64,000 nucleotides of DNA from Halichoerus grypus (Eukaryota; Chordata; Mammalia; Carnivora; Phocidae). Positions 23,591 to 35,045 of this stretch are shown one piece after another (the first letter of the stretch is position 1; the number at the start of each line of letters is the position of its first letter). The notes below the pieces were generated by a model, which was given only the letters and a program-made list of their open reading frames with translations, had not been told where the DNA came from and did no database searches. The position numbers were made by a program, and so were the translations under genes. Location of the stretch: assembly GCF_964656455.1 (NCBI RefSeq), contig NC_135717.1, forward strand, positions 4,774,001-4,838,000, in the 5' to 3' direction.

Positions 23591-23738
23591 AGCCTGGATA
23601 CTTCCTTCCCATCATGTTTGAATTTTTGAATGATAAAACATTCTGAAAAATAGAATTATCTGGAAATAATACGCATACAAGGTCATTGGAATGCATTTAA
23701 AAATTACCTCTGTGTTGCATCTGGGTTACACATTTTAA

Positions 23739-23899
23739 GACTTTTTTTCTTTAAGATTTTATTTATTAGAGCATGAGGGAGAGGCAGAAGCAGACTCCCC
23801 ACCAAGCAGGGAGCCCGACTCGGGGCTCGATCCCAGGACCCTGGGAGCATGACCTGAGCCGAAGGCAGATGCTTAAGCGACCGAGCCACCCTGGTGCCC
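23739..23899 (-). mobile_element. Can-SINE, antisense
   Basis: Shortened tail region. TSD of 18 bp, CTGGGTTACACATTTTAA, at 23721-23738 and 23900-23917, identical. Confidence 0.95.
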
Positions 23900-24068
23900 C
23901 TGGGTTACACATTTTAATCATGACTTGTAAATGAGTCAGTTGGGGAATTCTGTCACCTGAAAATGGGTTTCTTCAGGTTGTTTTGTTGCCTGGGTGGCAG
24001 TTTTGTGTGTCCTTCCGTCTGTAAAGTCTGGAACTACCAGCTGTCATCAGGATGAGATGCATCTGGTT

Positions 24069-24273
24069 TGTTTTTTTATTTTTTTATTTTTTTAAGATTT
24101 TATTTATTTTGACAGAGAGATAGCAAGAGCAGGAACACAAGCAAGGGGAGTGGGAGAGGGAGAAGCAGGCTTCCCACCAAGCAGGGAGCCCGATGCGGGG
24201 CTCGATCCCAGGACCCTGGGATCATGACCTGAGCTGAAGGCAGACGCTTAATGACTGAGCCACCCAGGCGCCC
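24069..24273 (-). mobile_element. Can-SINE, antisense
   Basis: T-rich (TTTTTTA)n start, GAGCCACCCAGGCGCCC end. TSD GATGCATCTGGTT at 24056-24068 and GATGCATCTGATT at 24274-24286. Confidence 0.95.
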
Positions 24274-24286
24274 GATGCATCTGATT

Positions 24287-25821
24287 CATTGGGCTGATCA
24301 AGCATGAAGCTTCAGCACAGACTTGCTAGTTTGGGACTATAGCTTTAAAATCTATAAGGTTAGGAATTCTCATAAATTTCTCATAATTAACGCTGAAGGT
24401 GAAAAAAATACAGTGTATTTATTATATGTTGCATCATCAAGTAGTAGGTTCCTGACAGAGAATTTCCATTTTGGTAAGACTTTGGTGAGAATCACATCCT
24501 CTATTTGAAAATTTACGTTTATCTGATGATGGGGAAAATTTGCCACAGACAACCTTCTGACTCTGTCTGTCCAAACCTCATTTGTCCTCCATCACCCTCC
24601 TTTCTGGTGCTGGGCACCGGAAGCCCTGTTCATATGGGACCACCACCCCTGGCCACGTCCTGCTGCATCACATCATCGGGTAAGTAGGTACGGGGGCAGA
24701 AGGGACTTCCCGGAGGTCATCTGTGCATTTGGGATGGCTGGCTATAATTGTACTCAGAAGTGACTGAAAGCCATGTAAATATATCCCACTGATCCCAAAC
24801 TAAATGTATCCCCACTTCAGCCTCCCCGTGGATCTCCAGAATGCCCGCCCCTGCCAGGGGGAGAGGAGAAGGTGGAGTGGAAAAGAGGGATCCTAACCCA
24901 GTCCAGCTTGCTGGAGGTTCAAGCGCACAGACCGGTGATGAGAGGACGCACTGCTGGGGCCTGGCCAGTGCGCTGGAAGGCCCTGAGCCGCTGGATGCTG
25001 GAGCCTGTTCCTTCCTCAGCTCCGTGGTCGCTGGTGGCTACTAGTGGTCAGACCTCAGAGCCAGCCCCTGCTTGGCCAGATGCTACCCTTTCAAAGCTGA
25101 CTCCTTAGCCACACGGGCCCAGGCCCCCGGGCTCATTTTGCATCTCAAGCACAGCTTGCTTTCAAAAAAAAAAAAAAGAACAGCTTGCTTTCTCCTGTCT
25201 GTAGGTGCAAACCCTACTCTCCGCTCTCGTTCTGTTAATTTCTTAGGCCAGACTGGTGGCAGAGAGTTGCTGGGTTGGTGCTTTTGGGGGAGGAGAGGCA
25301 GTCTTGGAGCCCCTAGAGTTAGCAGTGGGCTAGGCTTGCATCTCTTGAGCCCAGCTACCATGGGAGGGCTCAGGGACGCAGGTCCCCCTCACAGGAACCC
25401 CGTTGTCTTGGCAGCTTGGAGGCTGGATTGGTGCCCGGGGTCCTGTCTGGAATCACAGCATGGTAGCCGGAATCCTAGCCTCTTGGAGCAGTAGGGTCGG
25501 GAAGGAGTCGGGAGGGAGTGGGCATGGTGGTGGTTTAGCGTGACTGAGAATTTCTGTTAATCAAAGCTCCTTGCTCTATTCTTGAGCTCACCCCCCTTTG
25601 GGCTACGTTTATTGGACATGAACAGGCCTGGGCCCTGGGTGCCTTTATTCACATGTAGGAAAGTGGCCGTGCTACATTCCCCTCCTTCCTTTGCAGAAAA
25701 AGGTGGTTTATTGCCCTTGTGTGAACAGACATGAGCCTATTCTCTCCCCCATCCTGCTTCTTGGAGATGTGTTTGTTTTCCGTTCAACCTTTATTTATGC
25801 AATTATAATAAAAAAAAAATA
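24287..25821. other. Non-coding intronic sequence
   Basis: AT-rich to about 24530, then GC-richer (24560-25640). It contains a poly(A)-only insertion candidate at 25151-25192, listed separately. No exon is recognised. Confidence 0.5.
25151..25192 (+). repeat. Direct repeat flanking a bare A tract (poly(A)-only insertion candidate)
   Basis: ACAGCTTGCTTTC occurs at 25151-25163 and again at 25180-25192. Between the two copies there is only A14 plus GA. This is what a target-site duplication around a nearly complete 5' truncation would look like. Confidence 0.7.
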
Positions 25822-25822
25822 G

Positions 25823-25925
25823 GGGCACCTGGCTGGCTCTGTCAGTAGAGCATGTGAGTCTCGGCCTCAGGGTCATGAGTTCGAGCCCCACGTTGCGGGT
25901 AGAGGTTACTTAAAATAGATGTAAA
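25823..25925 (+). mobile_element. Short tRNA-Lys-type SINE, sense
   Basis: GGGGCACCTGGCTGGCTCTGTCAGTAGAGC (box A), then GAGTTCGAGCCCCACG (box B) and a TTACTTAAAATAGATGTAAA tail. It lacks the long CT-rich body. The anticodon loop does not read as a clean Lys loop, so it is not a tRNA gene. Confidence 0.85.
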
Positions 25926-27069
25926 GTCTTACTCGTGCTTTCTCTTAGGCCTTGCCTTTTTCATTTAATTTTCTGGAAGTCCTTCATTATTGGTACCTAG
26001 AGTTCTCTCTTACTTTTTAAATTTTCTTTTTTTCTCTTTTTCCCTGTACCTTGTAATCATGGCCTTAGTCCCAATTTTTTTTCTTTTTCCTCTCACTTTT
26101 TAAAAAACAGCTACATAATATTCTATTGTGTGGATGTGCCAGTTTGTTTAACCAGCACCTTATTGGTGGACGGACACTTGGTTTGTTCTGATCTTTTGAT
26201 ACTAAATTGCAGTGAATGGCCTTGTGAATATGCCACTTTCTTGCAAATTTATCTGAGAGAGGAGTTTTCAGTAGTGGGATTCCTGAGCCAAAAGGAAAAT
26301 GGATTTGAAATGTTGGTAGACATTACCAGACTTGGCTCCACACCCCTTTATTACTATTTTTACCTCCCACCAGCAACTCGGGAGACTGCTGGTTGCCCAC
26401 AGCCTCGAGGACAGGGGATGCCGGCCAGCTTCTGGACTTCTGACAGCCCAGTGGGTCAGACGTAGCCTCTCAGGCTCTCGTTTGCTTTTCTCATCATGTG
26501 GCCATTTATCAGTGGGCTACTGGTCTTTCCAACTTCTAGAAGGTCTGTGTTAGAGTAATTAGTTCCCATGGATTGCAAATGTTATTTCCTGATCTGCCAT
26601 TTCTCTTGTGACTGCTTATGCCTTTTCATTGGCTTGGTGTTTTCATTTTGTTTTGCGATGAAGAAGACCTTGCTTTTTCATGCAGTCAAATATATTCATT
26701 TATTTCTTTGGTGATGTCTGAATGTGGAGTCATACGTAGGAAGGACTGCTCCATTCCAAGATTATAAAGGAATTTGCCCATGTTGTCTGTTTTATTTTAT
26801 AGTTAATCTCTGGAGATTTGGAGTTGATCCTGGTATACGGTGTAAAGTATAGATACAACTTTATGTTTTGTCTCAAAACGCTATGTTGTCTCAACACCAT
26901 TTATTAAAAAGTCCGTCTTTACCTCACTGCCTTTATCATATACTGAATTTCCAGCTGCTTTGAGCCTTTCTGGGCTTATTCGTCTCCTCCCTTGGTCTGT
27001 CTGTTGTTAGACCAGTGACTCTCTGTTTTCTTTATGAGGGAGATGATATTTTATTTTTAAAAAATATTA

Positions 27070-27457
27070 AAAATTTTTTTGGGGTCAGGGAAGGGGCAGA
27101 GGGAGCAGGGGAGAGAGAATTTTTTTTGTTTTGGAAGATTTTATTTACTTATTTGACAGAGACACAGCGAGAGAAGGAACACAAGCAGGGGGAGTGGGAG
27201 AGGGAGAAGCAGGCTTCCCACCGAGCAGGGAGCCCGATGTGGGGCTCGATCCCAGGACCCTGAGATCATGACCTGAGCCGAAGGCAGACGCTTAACGACT
27301 GAGCCACCCAGGCGCCCCAGGGGAGAGAGAATCTTAAGCAGGCCCCACGCCCAGCGGGGAGCCCGACATTGGGCTGATCTCAGGACTGTGAGATCATGAC
27401 CTGAGCCGAACCAAGAGTTGGACACTTAAACGACTTGGCTACCCAGGCGCGCCCCGG
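27070..27457 (-). mobile_element. Older Can-SINE, antisense, split by a younger SINE
   Basis: Parts 27070-27120 and 27318-27457 form one element (GGAGAGAGAATCTTAAGCAGGCCCCACG, then a CTACCCAGGCGCGCCCC end). The younger copy sits between 27121 and 27317. Confidence 0.85.
27121..27317 (-). mobile_element. Can-SINE, antisense, nested inside an older SINE
   Basis: Full-length. TSD CAGGGGAGAGAGAAT at 27106-27120 and 27318-27332, identical, formed from the host SINE's own sequence. Confidence 0.95.
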
Positions 27458-27788
27458 TAGATGGTATTTTGATATCAGTTAGGATTAATCTTTTACCCCT
27501 CATTTTTCTTCCTTTTCAGAATTTTCCTGTTTATCTGCTTGTTTTAATTTATGACCCTTAGAATCTGCTAGTCTACCAACAGAAAATAAAACAGGTGCTG
27601 CATTGAGATTGCATTAAATTTACAGATGACCTTGGGGAGAATGACCTTTTTCTGATATTGCATCTTTTTATCCAAGAACATGGCATGCCTTTTCATGTGT
27701 TCAAACTTGTTATGTCATTCAAGAGCATGCTCACATTTTCCTTCCAGTTCTATACGTTTTGTGCACTTAACTTTAAATCTGTTTCTGG

Positions 27789-27972
27789 GGGTGCCTGGGT
27801 GGCTCAGTCAGTTAAGCATCTGCCTTTGGCTCAGGTCATGATCCCAGGGTCCTGGGATGGAGTCACAACATAGGGCTCTCTGCTCAGCAGGGGGCTTGCT
27901 TCTCCCTCTCCCTCCGCTGTTCCTCCTGCTTTTGCTCTCTCTCTCTGTGAAATAAATAAAATCTCAAAAAAA
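27789..27972 (+). mobile_element. Can-SINE, sense
   Basis: GGTGCCTGGGTGGCTCAG head to the AAATAAATAAAATCTC(A)n tail. TSD AAATCTGTTTCTGG at 27775-27788 and 27973-27986. Confidence 0.95.
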
Positions 27973-28290
27973 AAATCTGTTTCTGGATATCTGATGTCTT
28001 ATTGCTCTTGTCATTAAGGTACTCTTTTCTGTTGATTATCTATTTGGTTATTTGAATTTATGAAAGGTATTGGTTTTTGTACATTAATTTTATATCTCAC
28101 TAGCTTACCAAATTGCTCTGTTTTTAGGAACATAGATTTTCAGTTGGTTCTCTTGGGTTTTCCACTGATACGGTCATTTCCTTGGCAAGTGATAACTTTA
28201 TCTCCTCCTTTCCAGGTTTTGTTCCTACGATTTTAGTCTCTTGTCTCAATTGCATTGGCCGGTGAGTTCTGTTTTGAAAATGTTCATTTT

Positions 28291-28529
28291 GAGATTCTAG
28301 TGAGCCCTCCATGTGGAGATGTAGGCCTGGAGCTTACATCTTGGAGAGAGATAATAGGGCAAAATCAGATTTGGAAGCCATTGACTAGAGATGGTGGTTA
28401 AACTGGGAGCATATGTGTTTGTTAAAGGAGAAAGGGCAGCAGGGAGGAGGGACGGAGCTGAAGATGGCACTGTGGTGATGTGTGGTTGATGACAGGCGGA
28501 AGCCCCAGAGGAGAATGGGAAGGAAGAGC
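28291..28529. other. Non-coding intronic sequence
   Basis: Purine-rich. May be an ancient repeat but no family is recognised. Confidence 0.4.
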
Positions 28530-28970
28530 TGTCCCTCCCCACCTTTAAAACAGAACTTATTTTTTAGAGCAGTTTTAGGTTCACGGCAAGACTGAGCAGA
28601 AAGTGCACGGATCTTCCCGTCTACCTGCAGCATCCTCTTGTCCCCCACTGCGGACATCCCTCTTGGGAGTGGTACCCTTGTTAAGATCCATCCATGAGCC
28701 TCCAGTGACATGTCATGATCACCCAAATCCACAGTTTACATTTCAGGTTTGCTCTTGGTGTCGTACGTTCAGTGGATTTAGACAGATGTATGATGACGGG
28801 TGTCCGTTATAGAGTATCCTACAGAGTAGTTTCCCCGAAGGGCTTTCTTCTTGAGGCCCTCCTGCCTACTCAGCACGCTTACCCACGGTCAGTGTTTCAC
28901 GTTCTACTTTCGGTTCTGTTTCCTTGTTGAGCACACTACTTTCCTTAGTCTTTACTGAACTTCATCTTGT
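28530..28970 (-). mobile_element. LINE-1 3' UTR, antisense
   Basis: 'tattttttagagcagttttaggttcac', 'catgagcctccagtgacatgtcatgatcacccaaa' and 'acagatgtatgatgacgggtgtcc' are characteristic reversed L1 3' UTR blocks. The same element type recurs at 51330-51975. Confidence 0.75.
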
Positions 28971-29239
28971 TGATTAGCAGTCATTTCTTTAATCTTTCCA
29001 CCCCCGCACCCCCCCCCACCTGTGTCAGTCCTTGATTCTTTTTGAAAGAGAAGAATTTCTTCAGTGGAAGTTGTTTGAACAGTTACCTGCAGGGAGGAGT
29101 TATGTTTGAATGGGAGCCTGAGGGTTGTTGTTTTGGTTACAAATGAAGCAGTTAAACAGATAGGAAGATTCGAAATGTTTTTCCGGATTTTCATGGACGT
29201 GAACTTAAAAAAGCAATTCACTTAAAAAGGATACAACCA

Positions 29240-29447
29240 GGGCCGCCTGGGTGGCTCAGTTGTCTGCCTTCGGCTCAGGTCATGATCTCAGGGTCCTGGG
29301 ATCGAGCCCCGGATGGGGCTCCCTGCTTGGCGGGAAGCCTGCTTCTCCCTCTCCCACTCCCCCTGCTTGTGTTCCCTCTCTCGCTGTGTCTTTTTCTGTC
29401 ACATAAATAAATAAAAAATCTTTAAAAAAAAATAAAAATAAAAAAAT
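29240..29447 (+). mobile_element. Can-SINE, sense
   Basis: GGCCGCCTGGGTGGCTCAG head with a short internal deletion and a long A-rich tail. TSD AAAAAGGATACAACCA at 29224-29239 and 29448-29463. Confidence 0.95.
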
Positions 29448-29463
29448 AAAAAGGATACAACCA

Positions 29464-32400
29464 AGTCTTAAAATATGAATAGCTCATTCTTACTCTGGTT
29501 GGAGCAGGTTCAGTAGACATTTTCCTAGGTTTGAATGATAACCAACCACTGAGGAGATTCGATGAAGTTTGTCTCAGATGTTTAAAATGTATTTTCTTCC
29601 ATTAGAATGTTAGAATGAGTGAAAACCTTGGTGTCTTTGCCCCCCAGATGACTCTGTACTCATGGCTTAACATCTCAGCCAGACTGATTTGCAGCCCCAT
29701 GTTCTAGCAACATGACACACTCGAGTGGAGCTGAATCTCACCTTCTCTCTTGGGTTTGCCATTCTTGCCTTCCCTGGAAGGTGGCTGAGTTTTGAGACTT
29801 TTTATAGGAAGAAAGTAAGTAGTCAAATTACGGCATAGACGTATAAATGGAACTTTCTAATTGGCAGGAGCTCTTGGGGAATAAAAACTATGTTTTCGGT
29901 AGAAACCAGAGAACATGATGGATGAGAGGTAGGTGTTGCTTCTCAGTAATGGACTCCATCAACGCGCCCGTTTGTTTCCAGAGCCTCGTTAGTGGGGACG
30001 CTAGCTGTCCTCTGAACACAGGCTGCAGCTCAGACTGTGCCAGGCAGCTGTGCCCTGCGGAATCTGGCTGCACCCGTGTCTCCAGTCCCTAGCGGGCCAC
30101 ATGGTTCCAGCCTCCGCCCCCGTGGGTTGTGGAGGCAGCACTCACTGTAGTGCACCCGAGGGTGCCGGCCACTCAGCTCCCGCCTGGCGCGTGGCTCCTG
30201 GGTCAGGAGTTTGCTGAGCCCCTTCTCACCAAGCCTTCGTCTGCTTGGACACAAGCCTTCTCTGAGCCATTGAGTGAAGAGGCATGTCATCCCTGCCTCC
30301 CCCCCCCAATAGTCAGAAGCTGGTCCAGGCTTATTGACCACTGACCTTGAGGCAACTGTTTTGATTAAGTTGTCTTTCATAAGAAGCTTTATTTGTTTGT
30401 GTTAAAGAGAAGAGAGACTTCTTTTTTAGAACAGTAGTTGGGAAATTCAGAAGTTTCAGTAATCTCTTTGAAACCATGCCCAGTAGCAGGTGGATGTAAG
30501 TACACTGTCAGAAGAATGGGGGCTGCAAGTTAATCATATGAAATGGTTATTTGCTATTAATATAATCTCCAGAATTTCTAAATCCCGGTTTGTGTCTGTG
30601 TGGCATGGTTGGTTAAGATTTCAAAGCTTAGGATTCATGCTTAGGATGTAATCCTAGAGTAGTAAGTTGAAAAAAGACAGTTAAAGTGGCCTGCTGGTCT
30701 AACCCCCCCCCCCCCGCCCCCCAAAGTACCAGAAAGTCAGGTTTCCTGAAGCCCTTAGTTGTTGGAGGGATATTCGCTTGTGCGGTCCTCAACTGGCTAG
30801 GCAGGTTTGATTTTTAAGCAACAGCTAATCCTATCTATACAAACACTTCAGAATTTCTTTAAACAGTGGTAGATTTGTATATTCCGACCTCTACTGGTTT
30901 TCCTTAATGGGAGACTTTATTATTTGGTGGTGTAGAGTGGTAAAGAGAACAAACCAGGAAGGTTCCTGCCTGAATGGGGCTGTTCTCCCTGGTTGCTCTA
31001 CTGGATTTCCAGAGATGAAGAAGCTACATAAATTAGCTATGAGCTGTTGTGTTACTTGACTGACACGTGGCATTTTATTTTTCGTTTGGTCGTACCTCTG
31101 CAGTGGCTACCATGTATGACAAAGAACCTGTGGTAGGTGTCTGAGAACTACGGAGCAACCCAAGACTCGGGGGCTCTCCAGCAGCTTAGTGGGGACGATG
31201 TGCAGAGATGACTAGTGAGACACGGGCACAGGGCAGCTAAGCAGACGTTAAGCGGATGTGCAGGCGACACTGGACATCTTTAGGAAGACACAGTTCTGAC
31301 CGGGATCATGGCAGGCAGCGTGGGACAAGTGGTGTTGGAGCTGTAAAGGGTGAGAGGTTGTCCACAGGGGAGGGGACGCACGTGGCAGAGAAGCATGATG
31401 TGCTCAGGGAGCGAGCATTCAGTGTGGCTGCCGAGTTGGTGGGAGCAGTGGTTGGAAACCTCTTTAGGACGGGATGAGAGATGCTTGAATGATGCATCTG
31501 AGGCTCTCGGTCTCTTTGCTGAGTCAGTGGGGAGGAACCATTGACAACGGGATGATCTTCCTCATCAGCTTGGGCCACGTTCCTTATTTATTTATCTGTT
31601 TATTTTTTCAACAAACCACATAAGCCCTCTCATTACTGATAATTAGGAAGTCCACTGTTTCAGGATGACTCTTCTCGACCTAGGAATTGTCCTGTAGAGC
31701 TCCAAGAATTCCTTAAATCCCAAGGGTCAGTTCGGCCACGTGCTGTGAGAAGCGAGGACACTAGAGTTATAACTCCATTAGTAGGTACTCACGTTCTCTG
31801 CCATTCTTCCCTAAGCATGCCTGCCTGGCAGGCTCCCTGGGTCCCCAGGGGCTTCTGGTCTTGGGCACAAGCTGTGCTGAGACCCAGCCCTTGCCGTGAG
31901 CATCGAGGCCTCGACGTTGAGCCCGAGTTCCCTGTGGTGACATCCTCTTGGGGGTTTTGGTGTCCTTGCTTGCCAGCAGACCTCAGTTGGGGACATACAG
32001 TGTGTCAGGTTCCCTTTGAACTTCTATGAGGAAAAAATGAGGGTCTCTCTCCTTTTCGTCCTAGAGATTCCTCGGCCCAGATGCACATTTGACAGGTAGG
32101 TTTTGAGTTATTGGGAGGGCAGCCCTTGGCCAGAACCTGGAAGGTACTTGAGCTCTTTTTCCAGAGCAGTGGGCTCCTACCAGTCCGATAGTTGTCTAGC
32201 TAGTTGGGGGCTGGCTCGCAGGACCCTCCTTGTTAGCCGAGATCTCTGGCAACCTCTAGAACGTGGGAACACTGCCTCAGTCAGGCTCCTGCTCCACCTG
32301 GCAGAGGGCACTGCCTGGGACTGTGTGTGCCGGGAGGTGACTTTATCAGCCCTGTGATTGAGAAAGGTAGCTACATAGTATAGAGCCTGGATTAGTGATA

Positions 32401-33689
32401 AGGTCTTGACCAGGGATAGAAGCTGGGACTACAGACGAAGAGACAGACTGTTAGACAAAACAAACTTCTTACTGAGGCAGAATTGAGGGGATTTGGTGAC
32501 CTCCTGGATATAAGACAGAGCAAACCTGAAGCTTATCTAATGTGGTTTCTAGTAAAGGCTTGAATCAAGGCGTGCAGTAGGGCAAACAGAATGTGTAGAG
32601 GTTAAGATGATGGGTTAATTTTAGCACACGTTGATGCATGCATAGGATCGCCTGGTGAAGGTGTCTGGCAGGCAGAATATCCTGGAGGAATCAAATCCTA
32701 GGTGATGAGGTGGTCACGGCTTGGAGATAACCCAGCTCAGTGTGGGATGAGGAAGGTGGATGACCGAGTGATGGTCAGGGAGCAGCAATACTTAAGGGAG
32801 TTGGGAAGCAGGAGGACTCCTGGGGTAGATACCAGGACACTGAGACAGAATGGGTTGGGGAAGTGAGAGACACGGGACCGCGGTTTCACGTGACCAGAGA
32901 AGCGGAGTGCGGCAGGGAGGTGGGCAGAGCGTCCGGAGCACCAGACATGACGGCTAACACCTGACGCCTGAAAGTGGACATAGCACCTGGGGGTTTTGAT
33001 AGCAAATCACAGAAAGTGACTCGCTCATTTCAGTATATAAGGAAATCACTGGAAAGTTACAGAACCTACGGGAAGTCTGTGGAGCCAGGGAACGGACTGC
33101 AGCCAAAGGAAGCTGGGCAGTCGGGACCACAGGCACAGCCAGGCCATGTGAGCGGTGTGGTTTAGGTTGCCCGTGGCTGCCGCTTAGCTGCCATCCGTGG
33201 AGATGGGGGTATCAGGCCAGGATCCGGGTGCCCTTAAACTGTCGTTCGAGCTCTTCCCTCTGGGTTTAATTCCACGGCAATTTTCCAATTATTAATGGGC
33301 GTCCCACTTGGGAGCTAATGAGATGGTCATGTTAATTTCTAGTCTTCTCTTACCCGTGACAGGCTTATATTTATCTCTGTGAATTGATCCGTTAGCACTG
33401 AGAGAATGCAGTGAGTGGATGCTCCCAGACTCGTGTTTGCTTGGCAGTTGTTTCTTATTGTAAACTGATAAATGGGCATGCTGATCTGAGACAGGAATGT
33501 CTCGAGTGCGGTTGATGCGTATGAGGACCTGGGAGATGGATCTGCTCCAGGCACATGAGCATGTGCGTCCAGCTTCTGGGCTTGCGGAGGTCCACAGGTG
33601 GTGAGGCTCCTGGGGAGACCGTGCTGGCCTCATCTCCCTGAGAAACTCGGTCACGATGGCGCACGGGCTGTGAGCGGGTTTCTGACCTG
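29464..33689. other. Long non-coding stretch with no SINE
   Basis: No Can-SINE and no clear L1. A C13-G-C6 tract lies at 30703-30722. Several G-rich parts (31140-31570, 32650-33170) may be very old repeats. No exon, splice-flanked frame or RNA gene is recognised. Confidence 0.45.
30703..30722 (+). repeat. C-rich homopolymer tract
   Basis: C13, G, C6. Directly visible. Confidence 0.85.
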
Positions 33690-34045
33690 CAGACCTCCGT
33701 GTCTTTGCACTCACACGGTTCCCCTTTCCCGGAATACCCTTCGTTTGCCCTGATCCTGCTCTTGGTCTGCGGACTCCCTCTCAGCCTCTGGGTCTCCATG
33801 TGAATGCCGCCTCCTTAGCCCTCCCAGACCCTCAATCTGCGTTTTCTCTTATCCTCTCTTTTCCCACCTAGAACTTCTGGGCGTTTTGTAACAATAATAG
33901 CACGTATGTGGGAACATGGTCTTTCCATTTTACGGGACAGAAAGCTGAAGCTGGGCAGGGCCTTCTGGTTTCCTTCCCTGTGCATTGCAGGGCCCGGAGC
34001 TGCGACCCAGCAGGTGTTCGGCAGTGTTTGGTGAATGAAAGAAAG
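33690..34045 (+). mobile_element. Possible LINE-2 3' end, sense
   Basis: 'gtctccatgtgaatgccgcctcc', then 'cagcaggtgttcggcagtgtttggtgaatgaa' at the end, resembles the LINE-2 3' end, which finishes in TGAATGAA repeats. Strongly diverged. Confidence 0.45.
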
Positions 34046-34834
34046 TCCAGGGTGTGGTTGGCACATTCGGGAGGGGAAAAGGCCGAGAGGACCCCAGTGC
34101 ACCCTGGGTGCCCGAAGGGGAACGTGGAAACCCTTGCAGGAAGCTTGCAAGAGTGCCAAGCATGCCGCGTGCTCACTTGCCTGGCCCCACAGTCATTGCT
34201 TCGTTCAAGATGGAAATAGCATTATTGATTTTTTTTTTTTTCTGATTGTGAGAGTACAGGCTTCTAAAATTTTTCAGAAAATGACTAATAGGAGAGTAAA
34301 AATCACCTAGAATTCTACCATTCTCACATTTTGGTTTTTTGAAACTCGGCTTTCCTGTGAGTGAATGTGTGTATTTTTCCAAACACAGACAGGATCCTGT
34401 GTACTTACGACCTGGTCCCCGGCCCTCTTCACTTGCGTCCGTGGGCGTTGAGTGGCCGTGTGGTGCTGTGTGGCCCAAGCTCACGCCTTGTGTCCCGGGA
34501 ACACGGGCTCCGACACACTTTGTGTTGTGCACATGGCGTGGTGAGGAGCCGACTTCCTGTCATAACGTTGGTCCTTCAAGACACAGGGCTTTCCTTCAGT
34601 CTGGCGCCTCATAGAGGAGAATGGGAATTGGGGTTCCAAGTTTTTGTTTGTGACCAGTTCTGTCTCTTTGGGGGTTTGCGTTAGTCGTTGGATGCTCTCC
34701 TTGGATCCAGATAGACTCCAAAAAAGCTCCTTCTTTCACCCCTACGAGAATGGGTATTTTTAGCTTTCGGTGCCTGAAGCTCCACTTGAAGAGGAGAAAT
34801 TCCTTGTAAGTTTCTGGGTGAGGATGTTAATAGT
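34046..34834. other. Non-coding intronic sequence
   Basis: T run at 34229-34241. The region 34240-34400 may be an old retroelement fragment, unassigned. No gene seen. Confidence 0.4.
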
Positions 34835-35045
34835 GATTACTTACCGAAACAATAACAGCGGCGACAGTACTCCTGGTTACATTTACTCATCCTCTACTAG
34901 GTGCCCAGTGCTGCACCAGGCACTTTGCTCACTTGTAATTCTTACAAGAAACCTTGAGATATTGGTGTCGTGAGCCCCACGGTACAGATGAGAAACTGAG
35001 GCTTAACGAGATAAAATAACTTGCACGAGGCTTACAAGGGTGGAG
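34835..35045 (-). mobile_element. MIR-like SINE, antisense
   Basis: 'tcctctactaggtgcccagtgctgcaccaggcact', then 'acagatgagaaactgaggctta' and 'aataacttgcacgaggc' is the reversed MIR order. Confidence 0.7.

Larger units (their letters stand above)
25930..28290 (-). mobile_element. LINE-1, antisense, long and interrupted by SINEs
   Basis: Order fits an L1 read from its 3' end toward ORF2: 'ataatattctattgtgtggatg', 'ggcttggtgttttcattttg', 'ccatttattaaaaagtccgtc', 'gcattaaatttacagatgacc', 'ttgtacattaattttatatc' and 'ggtcatttccttggcaagtgataac'. SINEs interrupt it at 27121 and 27789, plus an older SINE. ORF2 is decayed. Confidence 0.75.

Noticed and set aside
25823..25925. tRNA-Lys gene (also at 50974-51080, and antisense at 17050 and 39163)
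   Set aside because: Box A and box B resemble tRNA-Lys, but the anticodon loop and stems are decayed and an A-rich tail or TSD marks them as SINEs.
26130..26465. 111-codon frame as a coding exon
   Set aside because: The underlying sequence is reversed L1 3' region; the frame is a chance product of the antisense strand.
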